From Ferruginivarius sediminum (GTDB taxonomy: Bacteria; Pseudomonadota; Alphaproteobacteria; Kiloniellales; Rhodovibrionaceae): a DNA stretch of 43,841 nucleotides. Shown here one piece after another: positions 35,126 through 43,230 of the stretch. A program made the position numbers and the translations under genes. The stretch is from contig NZ_QPMH01000027.1 of NCBI RefSeq assembly GCF_003344765.1, forward strand, positions 1-43,841, read 5' to 3'. The notes under the pieces were generated by a model, which ran no database searches, was not told the origin of the DNA, and saw only the letters and a program-made list of their open reading frames with translations. Position 1 is the stretch's first letter. Every line of letters starts with the position of its first letter.

Positions 35126-35576
35126 GAGGCCCGTATCCTCCCTTTCCGCCCGCCGGCTTTAGCGGCGCATCGCTTCCGAGGGCAGTTGTCTTCGACCCGA
35201 CGCCTGGCGCTCGCTCAAGCCCGGGCGCGCCGCCTGGCTACGAAGCAAAGCCGCTCCCGCCCCTTTCCGTCAAAGCGAAAATGCGGAAGGTTGTTCCGCA
35301 GAGCGGAATACTACGACACCCCTTCGAACCGGCGAACATCATACTATCGAATGTCCCGCCGAATACGGTCAGTGGGAAAGCGATTGTATCGAGCGTGGCA
35401 AGGCGGGACCTTGGCGCCGGCGCCGTCGCAGATACGGCGGCCGAATTCGGTCCGGCCAAGTTCCGGCAGCATTCGGTAACGATGCGGCGCCCAACTTTCG
35501 CAAGGGCGCGAGTGCTATATATACTAGTCTGGATCGACCCAGCGGTCGGTAACGGGAGAAACGCAGGAGCAGACCC
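35126..35576. other. Intergenic region before dctP and the zinc-finger gene
   Basis: This 451-nt divergent region holds no supported gene. It contains the IclR-type palindrome at 35293-35310. An extra inverted repeat, TGCGGAA-N5-TTCCGCA (35282-35300), shares its left arm. AT-rich stretches at 35335-35350 and 35512-35527 are plausible promoter elements for the two directions. A long leader of about 150 nt may precede dctP. Confidence 0.6.
35293..35310. promoter_or_regulatory. IclR operator candidate before the TRAP operon
   Basis: GTTCCGCAGAGCGGAATA holds TTCCGC-AGA-GCGGAA at 35294-35308. Only the central spacer base differs from the site beside iclR at 29168-29185. It lies 168 nt before dctP, and the extra TGCGGAA arm to its left may make a double site. 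Confidence 0.75.
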
Positions 35577-35843
35577 ATGGCTGGTGGCTGGACCCGGGAC
35601 GGCGCCGTACAGGACCAGATCGACGCAAGCGTGGCCGATGCGGTCGACCGCGTTCGCGGCAACCTGCCGCGGGGCGAAAGCCTGCACCACTGCGAAGAGT
35701 GCGACGAGCCCATTCCCGAAGCCCGGCGCCGGGCGGTTCCCGGCGTTCGCCTGTGTGTTGCGTGTCAGGAATTGCAGGACAAGCAGCAGGCCATCGACAG
35801 CGGCTATAACCGCCGGGGCAGCAAGGACAGCCAGTTGCGTTGA
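35577..35843 (+). CDS. Small DksA/TraR-type C4 zinc-finger protein
   Basis: This 88-residue protein has two Cys pairs, HCEEC and CVAC, with CDEPIPEARRRAVPGVRLC between them. That is the C4 zinc ribbon of the DksA/TraR family. It lacks the long coiled coil of full DksA and resembles the short YbiI-like proteins. A short amphipathic helix precedes the finger. Some TraR-like short proteins bind the RNA polymerase secondary channel; whether this one does is unknown. It is a lone gene. Confidence 0.88.
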   Translation: MAGGWTRDGAVQDQIDASVADAVDRVRGNLPRGESLHHCEECDEPIPEARRRAVPGVRLCVACQELQDKQQAIDSGYNRRGSKDSQLR

Positions 35844-35997
35844 CGGGTGAGCGCTTGCCCTGCCGCCCCCCGCGACTCCCTGAAAACCGGGGTGCAGCTA
35901 CATTACCCTCTGCGGAAGCCGCGAATGTCGGGCGGCAAACCGTCCTGGCACCCGCTCCCCCTGGAAACCCCTGTCAAAGGGAAGGCGTCGAATTGGT

Positions 35998-37110
35998 TTA
36001 CAGCACCGTCTCCGGCGCGACGTACGGCAGATTCTGACTTTTCGCCACTGGCGCGCAAGTGACCTTTCCATCCACGACGTTGAGGCCGTTCAGGAAGTGG
36101 GGGTCGGCCTGCAGTGCCTCTCGCCAGCCCTTGTCCGCCAGCCGGATCACGTACGGCAGCGTCGCGTTGGTCAGCGCGAAGGTCGATGTGCGTGGCACCG
36201 CTCCCGGCATATTGGCGACGCAATAGTGCACGACGCCATCCACCACGAATGTCGGTTCGGCATGGGTGGTCGCCTTGCTGGTCTCGAAGCAGCCGCCCTG
36301 GTCGATTGCGACATCCACGAGCACCGAGCCGTTCTTCATCCCCGAGACCATCTCGCGGGTGACGAGCTTGGGCGCGCCGGCGCCGGCGACCAGCACGGCA
36401 CCGACAACGACGTCGCTCACCAGAACCACCTGTTCCAGGCTACCCTTGGTCGAGTACACGGTCTTCAGCGACGAGCCGAAGCGATGCGAGAGACGCTCCA
36501 GAACCGCCGGACTGCGGTCCAGGACAGTGACCTCGGCACCCATGCCCAACGCAATCTGGGTTGCGTTCTCACCAACGACGCCACCGCCGATCACCGCCAC
36601 CTTGGCCGGCGCTACGCCCGGGACACCGCCCATGAGCAGGCCACGGCCACGGCGCTCCCACTCCAGCGACTGGGCGCCCGCCTGCACCGAAAGGCGTCCG
36701 GCCACCTGCGACATCGGGCGTAGCAGCGGCAGCCCGCCGTCATCGTCGGTGATGGTTTCATAGGCAATGCAGATTGCACCCGACTTGATCAAATCCTGGG
36801 TCTGCGGCGCGTCCGGTGCCAGATGCAGATATGTGAACAGGATGTGGTCCGAGGTGAGGCGCGCGCGTTCCTCCGCCTGTGGCTCCTTCACCTTGACGAT
36901 CATCTCGGCGTTCGCGAAGACCGACGCCGCATCGGGCGCGATGCGCGCACCAGCGGCCTCGTACTCGCCGTCACCGGCCTCAATGCCCGCCCCTGCCTGG
37001 GTTTCCACAAGGACCTCATGGCCACGCGCCACCAGCTCGCGCGCCCCGTCGGGCGTTAAGCCGACGCGATATTCCTGGCTCTTGATTTCCTTGGGAACAC
37101 CGACGCGCAT
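35998..37110 (-). CDS. ald: Alanine dehydrogenase
   Basis: This 370-residue enzyme interconverts alanine and pyruvate plus ammonia using NAD. The catalytic residues stand at their canonical numbers: Lys75 in VKVKEP and His96 in YLHLAPD. The Rossmann motif VIGGGVVGENA lies mid-protein. Start MRVGVPKEIKSQEYRVGLTP is standard. A divergent Lrp/AsnC regulator 129 nt away is the usual partner and probably activates it in response to alanine. Confidence 0.97.
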   Translation of the reverse strand: MRVGVPKEIKSQEYRVGLTPDGARELVARGHEVLVETQAGAGIEAGDGEYEAAGARIAPDAASVFANAEMIVKVKEPQAEERARLTSDHILFTYLHLAPDAPQTQDLIKSGAICIAYETITDDDGGLPLLRPMSQVAGRLSVQAGAQSLEWERRGRGLLMGGVPGVAPAKVAVIGGGVVGENATQIALGMGAEVTVLDRSPAVLERLSHRFGSSLKTVYSTKGSLEQVVLVSDVVVGAVLVAGAGAPKLVTREMVSGMKNGSVLVDVAIDQGGCFETSKATTHAEPTFVVDGVVHYCVANMPGAVPRTSTFALTNATLPYVIRLADKGWREALQADPHFLNGLNVVDGKVTCAPVAKSQNLPYVAPETVL

Positions 37111-37191
37111 GGCTTTCTTTCCTTCCTATCAAGCGGATTCGATGGGACGGAAAGGTTGCCGCAAGAAAGTAGGAATGTGCTTGCGATTTTA

Positions 37192-37218
37192 GCCGAGAAT
37201 TCGGCAGATTGCGCAATC
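37192..37218. promoter_or_regulatory. Lrp-type operator candidate between ald and lrp
   Basis: Two adjacent palindromes lie in the divergent region: GCCGA-GAAT-TCGGC (37192-37205) and the perfect 12-mer GATTGCGCAATC (37207-37218). Placement just before the regulator start and 82 nt from ald fits an autoregulated AldR-like switch. Confidence 0.45.
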
Positions 37219-37239
37219 TTCATGCACATGAGGCTGAGA

Positions 37240-37725
37240 ATGTCGAATATCCTGCATGATATCGAGCTCGACGCCCTGGATCGACGGATCCTGAAGGTTT
37301 TGCAGAGCAATGGCCGAATCACCAACCAGCAGCTCTCGGAACGCGTGAACCTCTCTGCGTCCGCATGCTCCAGGCGCGTCGCCCACCTGGAGGAGGCGGG
37401 CGTCATCGCCGGCTATGCGGCTCTGATCGCCCCGTCGGCGGTCGACCGGGCCACCACGGTTTTCGTGCAGGTGACGCTGACGCGCCAGAAGGAGGGCGAT
37501 ATGGCCGCCTTCGAAGCGGCGGTGGCGGACTGCCCGGACATCATGGAATGCTATTTAATGTCCGGAGAGGCCGATTACCTGGTCAAGGTGGCTGTCCGCG
37601 ACCTCCACGACTACGAACGTGTGCATGCACAGTACCTGTCCCGCTTCCCGGCGGTCGCCCGCATCCACTCAAGTTTCACATTACGCACGGTGAAAAAGGA
37701 AACGGCGTTCCAGATCGGCCCCTGA
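37240..37725 (+). CDS. Lrp/AsnC-family regulator, probable ald activator
   Basis: This 161-residue regulator has a helix-turn-helix (LDRRILKVLQSNGRITNQQL, then VNLSASACSRRVAHLEEAGVI) and a RAM ligand domain (MECYLMSGEADYLVKVAVRDL). The ATG at 37240 is chosen since it places GAGG 6 nt upstream and gives the usual Lrp length; ATGs at 37222 and 37228 would add a few residues. Its position divergent to ald suggests it senses alanine or another amino acid. Confidence 0.9.
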   Translation: MSNILHDIELDALDRRILKVLQSNGRITNQQLSERVNLSASACSRRVAHLEEAGVIAGYAALIAPSAVDRATTVFVQVTLTRQKEGDMAAFEAAVADCPDIMECYLMSGEADYLVKVAVRDLHDYERVHAQYLSRFPAVARIHSSFTLRTVKKETAFQIGP

Positions 37726-37766
37726 ACGCCAGGAGCAGATGCAGCGTGAGGCCGCTTCCTGGGTGA

Positions 37767-39065
37767 TTACGGAATGATCTCGTCGAACTCGAATGGAAGC
37801 TTCTTCAGAACGCGCTCGTAGTTGCGCAACAGAGTCGATCGGTTCTTCGCGCCCATGTATATCTGCGCCACGGCGAAGCTGTAGCTGTCCTGTTCCGGCA
37901 GATCCGACAGCATCATGCCTTTCTGTACGTTTGGGCGGACGATCGTTCCGGGCATCGCTTGTTCCACGCCGGCGATCTCCTCCGCCGTCGGCACGCGAGC
38001 GACGCGCCCGTCCCCGAGAAAGACGCGATGGAAGAAGTCCGCCGCCAGCGCATACTCGCCTTCGCCGCTTACCATGCGCGGCTTGCGGCCGAGAGCCACG
38101 TCCACCGTCACTTGATGGTGGCTCACCCCGTCAACCTTCTCGAACAGGTCGCAATGGGCCTGCGCAATGCGGGTATTGATCTCCAAAAGCCAGATCCGAT
38201 CCTGGACCTCGTCCCAGAAGAACTCGATGTTGAAGGCCGCGTTATCATAGCCGATGTGGCTCATGACCTTGCGCGTAAGTTCGTTCATCTTCCGCTGGAT
38301 ACGCGCGGGCAGCTTCGAAGGGTAGAGATAATAGAAGAAACTGAGCACCTGCGGGTAGCGGACCGAATCCACGACGGCATAGGGCACCACCTCCCCCTCG
38401 TGGACATAGCCTTCGACGGTGCATTGATGCCCGCCGATAATCTCCTCCGCCATGCAGAAACCGCCATCGACCGCGCGTATCTCTTCGGGAAGCTCGGCCT
38501 GCTCCAACACATAATTGAACGGCTCGGAGATCAGCCCGATCTCGGCACGCAGCTTGCCAACGGCATGCTCGAAGTCCTCGGGGCTGTCGATCCGGAAGCC
38601 AAGGCGTGAGCCCGACGATTTGATCGGCTTCACGAAGAACGGGAAGTACAGGCCGGCGTCGCCAAGCTTCGCCAATGCACCGTCGTCGAAGGGATCGAAG
38701 CAAGTGAAGTTCGGTATACAGTCGGGAACCACCTCCCGCTGGGTCACACGGCTCCAGTATTTGTGTTCGCACTTCAGCAGGCTTTGAAGCGAGGCGTTGC
38801 GGGTGCCGAACCTCCTGGAAAGCAACGGCAGCATGGTCGACACCGGAAAATCCATGTAGCCGATGATCGCATCGACCTTGCCATCGAAGCCGGCAATCCT
38901 GTCCTCGGCCTCGCGAAGCATGGCCGGAATATCGAATTCCTCGGTGTCGTACACGGCGGCCGGATCGATCACACCGTGAAAGTTGATGTCCTCGGCGCCG
39001 TGAATCCGCTGCAGCTTCGCCAGATTGAAGTCATTCAAGCCCATGACGAACACGTTCGAAGCCAT
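37767..39065 (-). CDS. ATP-grasp enzyme of unknown role in the cyanophycin operon
   Basis: This 432-residue protein has an ATP-grasp fold. An N-terminal Rossmann-like half ends near residue 110. The nucleotide-binding FPFFVKPIKSSGSRLGF, an EEIIGGHQCTVEGYV strand and the metal-binding IWLLEINTRIAQAHCDL complete the ATP-grasp core. It lies 58 nt after cphA on the same strand, so it is probably in the cyanophycin operon. ATP-grasp ligases join a carboxylate to an amine, so a role in making or trimming amino-acid building blocks, or modifying the polymer, is possible. The substrate is not recognised. The ATG at 39065 has GAGGG upstream. Confidence 0.85.
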   Translation of the reverse strand: MASNVFVMGLNDFNLAKLQRIHGAEDINFHGVIDPAAVYDTEEFDIPAMLREAEDRIAGFDGKVDAIIGYMDFPVSTMLPLLSRRFGTRNASLQSLLKCEHKYWSRVTQREVVPDCIPNFTCFDPFDDGALAKLGDAGLYFPFFVKPIKSSGSRLGFRIDSPEDFEHAVGKLRAEIGLISEPFNYVLEQAELPEEIRAVDGGFCMAEEIIGGHQCTVEGYVHEGEVVPYAVVDSVRYPQVLSFFYYLYPSKLPARIQRKMNELTRKVMSHIGYDNAAFNIEFFWDEVQDRIWLLEINTRIAQAHCDLFEKVDGVSHHQVTVDVALGRKPRMVSGEGEYALAADFFHRVFLGDGRVARVPTAEEIAGVEQAMPGTIVRPNVQKGMMLSDLPEQDSYSFAVAQIYMGAKNRSTLLRNYERVLKKLPFEFDEIIP

Positions 39066-39123
39066 CGCAGCCCTCACTGGACGAATTCAGTTCAACACAC
39101 TGCGCCGCGGCGCACGGGAGCCC

Positions 39124-41751
39124 TCACTTCGCGGCGATAGGGGCGGGCGTGCGGAAGCTGCGGCCCTTCAGCCGCTGTATCGCGCTGTCGATATCGTCCA
39201 CCAGCAGCACCAGCAGGTCGCCCTCGGACGCCGCGTCGAAGGCACGTTCCACCGCGTCATGCTCGACAAGCACGACCTCCGCCTTGCAATGCGATGCGGC
39301 CGCCTCTTCCGCGCCGCGCCGCAGCAATTCCGCCGCCTCGCCGATCTCGCGCCCGCGTGGGTCGGATTCGCAGATGAACAACGCATCGTGCATCCGGGCC
39401 AACTGAGCGCCGAGCGCCATCAGATCCTCGTCCCGCCGGTTCCCGGGCGCACTGGCCACCGCGATCCGCTTGTTCGCGGTCAGGCTGCTTACCAGCTTGT
39501 CAAGTGCCACCAGCGCGGGGACATTGTGGCCGTAGTCGATCAGCGCGCGGACACCGTCGGCCTCGATCAGGTTCGTGCGCCCCGGCAACTGACCGGGAGT
39601 CGGATGGAAGGTCTGCAGCCCCATCCGAATGTCGCCGAGCGTAAGGCCGAGTGCGAAGCCGGCCGCCGCGGCCGCCATGGCGTTGGCAACGTTGAATGGC
39701 GCGTGGCCCTCGAAAGCGATCGGCACGTCGTTCACCGGAATGACCTCGGCCTCGATGTGCCCCTGACGCATGACGATGCGGCCTTCCGAGACCGTGAACG
39801 CAACTCCCTGGTCGTGGACGTGCTGGCGCACCGCCTTCGAATTCGGATTCAAGGTGAAGTAAATGATGTTCCCGCGCGCCCAGTAGGTCCCCTGCTCAAG
39901 AACCCTGGGATCGTCGGCGTTCAATACGGCCGTGCCGGTCTCGCGCACAGCGTCGACGACAACCGTTTTGCAGCGGGCCAGTTCGTCGAGCGTGTGGATG
40001 TCGCGCTCGCCCAGGTGGTCGCTGTCGATATTGAGGAGAACGCCGACGTCGCACTCGTCGAAGCCGAGGCCGCGGCGCATGATCCCGCCGCGCGCCACTT
40101 CGAGCACGGCGTGCTCGACCGTGGGCTCCTTCAGCACCGTGGCCGCGGCCTGCGGGCCACTGTAATCGCCGCGCATGATGATGTGATTATCGATCTCGAT
40201 CGTGCCGGTACAGGCCATCCCGACTTTCCGGCCGGCATGCCGAAGGAGGTGCGAGATCAACCGTGTCGTCGTGGTCTTACCGTTGGTCCCGGTAATCGCA
40301 GTGATCGGCACCCGCCCGTCGCCGCCGTCGGGGAACAGCATATCGACCACCGGGGCGCCCACGTCGCGGCTTTGCCCATGGGTTGGCGCCAGATGCATAC
40401 GGAAGCCGGGCCCGGCGTTGACCTCGACAACGCCGGCGGATTGCTCGTCCAGCGGCTTCGACAGTGTCTCGGCCAGAAGGTCGATGCCGATGATGTCGAG
40501 ACCTATCAGCCGCGCGATGCGCTCCGCGACATCGTGGACCTCCGGATGCACGTCGTCGGTGACGTCCGTCGCCGTGCCGCCGGTGCTGAGGTTGGCCGTC
40601 GATTTCAGCCAAACGATCTCCCCGCGCGGGATCTTGCTGGCAAGTGTCCAGCCCTGCTGCTCGATGAGACGATGAGACTGCTCATCAAGGTAGATCTGGG
40701 TCAGTAGGTTCTCATGCCCGACGCCACGGCGCGGGTCCGCGTTGGCCTGGTCCACGAGTTCCTGCAGCGTCGACCTGCCATCGCCGATGACATGCGCCGC
40801 CCGTCGCCGCGCGGCCGCCACGAGCTTGCCGTCGATGACCAGGAGGCGGTGGTCGTCGCCCTTGATGTACTGCTCAACAATCACGGTGGAATGGCGCGCC
40901 TGGGCGATTTCGTAGGCTTCGTGCAAGGCGGCGTCGTCACCGATATTCGTGCTGACGCCGCGCCCGTGGTTGCCGACAAGCGGTTTCACCACGACCGGAT
41001 AGGCGAATTCGTGTGCCGCTTCGAGCGCCTCTTCAACTGAATAGCATGCTCGACCCTGCGGCACCGGTATGCCCGCGTCGCCGAGGATCTGTTTGGTCCA
41101 GTCCTTGTCGTCGGCGATGCCATAGCCGATAACATTGGTTTTCCAGGTGACCGTCGCCTGGAAACGCTGCTGCTTGTAGCCGTGGCCAAGCTGAATGTAG
41201 CTGCTCTCCTCGCTGAGGCGGAAGTAGGGGATGTTCCGCGCCTTGGCGGCGTTCACGATCGATCCGGTCGACGGCCCCAGCATGTGCGCGTCGCGCACCT
41301 CCTTCAGTCGGCCGATCACCGCGTCGATATCGATTTCGCGCTCGTTGAAAAGACTCTCCACGACATCGACGGCCTCGCGGCCGGCGGCAAGCCCGCATGC
41401 CTCGTCGCGGTAGCGGTAGACGACGTTGTAGATGCCGGGATCGTAGCTATCGACCGTCTTCCCGTATCCCACCGAGAAGCCGAGCATGTTCTGCAGTTCG
41501 ATGGCGACGTGCTCGACCACGTGACCGGCCCAAGTGCCGCGCGTCACCCGCTCCAGGAACCCGCCCGGCCGACCGACCGAGCAGCGGTGCTCCTGCAGGC
41601 CGGGCATAAGCTCCTTCAACCGCTCGACGATGCCCGGCACCATATCGCTCGGCCGGTGCTCCAGCTCGCCGATGTCGAGCCGCATGTAAATAACCATATA
41701 GCGACTGTAGTAATTCGGGCCACGAAGCGCTCTGTGCTCAAGGATCTGCAC
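39124..41751 (-). CDS. cphA: Cyanophycin synthetase (CphA1 type)
   Basis: This 875-residue enzyme polymerises Asp and Arg into multi-L-arginyl-poly-L-aspartate, a nitrogen store. It starts with ILEHRALRGPNYYSRY. The ATP-grasp domain runs about residues 215-470 (YPVVVKPLVGNHGRGVSTNI, VVEVNAGPGFRMH). The Mur-ligase-like domain follows, with P-loop GTNGKTTTT at about 488. Both ligation centres are intact, which suits CphA1. The GTG at 41751 is preferred, with AGGTGG a few bases upstream; a GTG at 41760 is possible. It overlaps cphB by 14 nt. Confidence 0.95.
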   Translation of the reverse strand: MQILEHRALRGPNYYSRYMVIYMRLDIGELEHRPSDMVPGIVERLKELMPGLQEHRCSVGRPGGFLERVTRGTWAGHVVEHVAIELQNMLGFSVGYGKTVDSYDPGIYNVVYRYRDEACGLAAGREAVDVVESLFNEREIDIDAVIGRLKEVRDAHMLGPSTGSIVNAAKARNIPYFRLSEESSYIQLGHGYKQQRFQATVTWKTNVIGYGIADDKDWTKQILGDAGIPVPQGRACYSVEEALEAAHEFAYPVVVKPLVGNHGRGVSTNIGDDAALHEAYEIAQARHSTVIVEQYIKGDDHRLLVIDGKLVAAARRRAAHVIGDGRSTLQELVDQANADPRRGVGHENLLTQIYLDEQSHRLIEQQGWTLASKIPRGEIVWLKSTANLSTGGTATDVTDDVHPEVHDVAERIARLIGLDIIGIDLLAETLSKPLDEQSAGVVEVNAGPGFRMHLAPTHGQSRDVGAPVVDMLFPDGGDGRVPITAITGTNGKTTTTRLISHLLRHAGRKVGMACTGTIEIDNHIIMRGDYSGPQAAATVLKEPTVEHAVLEVARGGIMRRGLGFDECDVGVLLNIDSDHLGERDIHTLDELARCKTVVVDAVRETGTAVLNADDPRVLEQGTYWARGNIIYFTLNPNSKAVRQHVHDQGVAFTVSEGRIVMRQGHIEAEVIPVNDVPIAFEGHAPFNVANAMAAAAAGFALGLTLGDIRMGLQTFHPTPGQLPGRTNLIEADGVRALIDYGHNVPALVALDKLVSSLTANKRIAVASAPGNRRDEDLMALGAQLARMHDALFICESDPRGREIGEAAELLRRGAEEAAASHCKAEVVLVEHDAVERAFDAASEGDLLVLLVDDIDSAIQRLKGRSFRTPAPIAAK

Positions 41752-42595
41752 CGGTACCACCTATACGTGCTGTGAATTCCTCGGGCGACATGTACCTTCT
41801 ATCTTTAATATCGTACCCGTAACCGGCAATTAGTGCATGAACCAGCATATTTTCAACAGCCACCGGGGCGCCAGCACTGACTTCAGCCACATTAGAACGT
41901 GCTAATCTGCCGCTATCGACAATAATAACATGACCTGGCCCGATAGCCTCAATTATATTGCCGGAATAGAATATGACGCCCGCGTCCTCGCCGAGTCCCA
42001 CGCCGATCAGTTCGGGGTTCGTGGTGCCGGCCTCCATCAGCCGGGTGAAGCGGCCGCGCTCCAGGAAATGGCTGTCGATGATTACACCTTCGACGAAGCC
42101 GAAGCCGCGGGTCATGCTAACCGCACCCTTGCGCAGGGCATCGGCGGCGGAGCCGTTGTAGATCATGGTGGCGGACATGGCGACGGCGCCGGCGCTGGTG
42201 CCGGCGATCACGGCACCGGCCATGTAGCGCTCCCTGATCGCGTCCAGGACGGGGGAACCGCCGAAAACATGGGTCAGGCGAAGCTGGTCGCCGCCGGTGA
42301 AGAACACGACGCCGCAGTTCTTGACCATCTCCACATTGTCCTGGTCGGCGGACTGTTTTCGATTTCGTATATTCAGGGCGTGAACCTCGCTCGCGCCGAG
42401 CCGCCCGAAGGCGGCCTGATAGGCCGGAAGCACCTCTTCGGGGTATCCGCTTGCTGTCGCGATAACGAGGACCTTCGTGTTGTTCCTGGGCGCCAGTGAA
42501 AAGACACGGGACAGCACTTCGAGGTCCGAGGACTTGTCCTCGGCACCGCCAATTGCAACGATATGGCCGCGCGAGCCAGGTCGTTTGTTCGCCAT
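41738..42595 (-). CDS. cphB: Cyanophycinase
   Basis: This 285-residue serine exopeptidase cleaves cyanophycin to beta-Asp-Arg dipeptides. The nucleophile Ser134 sits in AGTSAGAVAMS and FFTGGDQLRLTH at 98-109 is canonical. It is probably cytoplasmic, as no signal peptide is seen. It leads the cphB-cphA-ATP-grasp operon. The last 65 or so codons (41760-41950) are clearly richer in A and T than the rest of the gene and its neighbours, though the frame is intact. Confidence 0.94.
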   Translation of the reverse strand: MANKRPGSRGHIVAIGGAEDKSSDLEVLSRVFSLAPRNNTKVLVIATASGYPEEVLPAYQAAFGRLGASEVHALNIRNRKQSADQDNVEMVKNCGVVFFTGGDQLRLTHVFGGSPVLDAIRERYMAGAVIAGTSAGAVAMSATMIYNGSAADALRKGAVSMTRGFGFVEGVIIDSHFLERGRFTRLMEAGTTNPELIGVGLGEDAGVIFYSGNIIEAIGPGHVIIVDSGRLARSNVAEVSAGAPVAVENMLVHALIAGYGYDIKDRRYMSPEEFTARIGGTGADP

Positions 42596-43230
42596 AATTG
42601 TTTCCTGCTGGTCGAGTTCAAGTCACACTAAGATGAAAACCGGTCGGCATGGAAGACGCGGATGAACCTTAGACCAACCGTGACAGGGAATCGAGTGCGT
42701 GGTCTACCCCTCCGCCCGCGCCGATCGATAATATAGACCGTGGAACCGAATTAAAGGAGTCCCTGAAACCTCAGCGGGCGGCTTCGCCGAAGCGGCGACA
42801 GCGCCCCCTCGAACGCGGTCGTCAGGCTGTCGGCTTCCCGGCCATAGTATACCCGTGGCCACTCGCCACTGGGAACTCCGCCGCCGATGCGGCGGGCAGG
42901 ATCGAGAGTCTCGCGCGCATAACGGGCAAGTTCCCTGGCCTTCCCTTCCCGCCCGACCAGCTCGCCGCGCCGTGGATGTGAACTTGCCGGAAATCCTTTT
43001 CTGTCAAAAGCGGCTACCCGCATGGCAGCCTTGAGGTGAGGCAAGAGCCAGGCAGAGACGATTACCGCGATAAAGCCTGCAAGCGAGTGTGTAATGTTGC
43101 TCTTGGCACGGGTGACCAAGAGGCAAAGTGCAGGGTCGTCGCGGGTGCAAGCCCAGCCACCCGCCTACGATGAGCCCTCCCGCCGTGTGGCCCCTGCCAG
43201 CTCCACGCTGGTCGCGCGCCGGCTACCCGC
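42596..43230. other. Intergenic region with decayed sequence
   Basis: This 635-nt stretch has no intact gene that can be supported. The left end is the cphB promoter region; ATAATATAGACC at 42729-42740 is its most AT-rich spot. The centre holds a remnant of a binding-protein gene (42795-42972). The right end, 43080-43200, is GC-rich with several short inverted repeats, but matches no RNA family recognised here. Confidence 0.5.
42795..42972 (-). pseudogene. Possible remnant of iron/cobalamin-type periplasmic binding protein
   Basis: In one minus-strand frame the sequence reads GELVGREGKARELARYARETL and, after an irregular linker, PSGEWPRVYYGREADSLTTAFEGAL. This resembles the central part of FepB/BtuF-family binding proteins, where a 'GREARARELARYAE' helix and a 'RPRVYYGRGPDGLETG' strand are separated by a short spacer. 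No signal peptide, N-terminal lobe or C-terminal lobe is in frame, so any gene is badly decayed. The match is from remembered patterns and is tentative. Confidence 0.4.

Noticed and set aside
35338..35352. A CATCATACTATCGAATG stretch before the TRAP operon as another GntR/UTRA site.
   Set aside because: It shares only the ATCATACTA half. The second arm does not match, so it is more likely a promoter element.
43080..43200. A possible cobalamin riboswitch or structured RNA (GGGTGCAAGCCCAGCC).
   Set aside because: No B12 box or complete conserved core could be found, and no downstream target gene fits.
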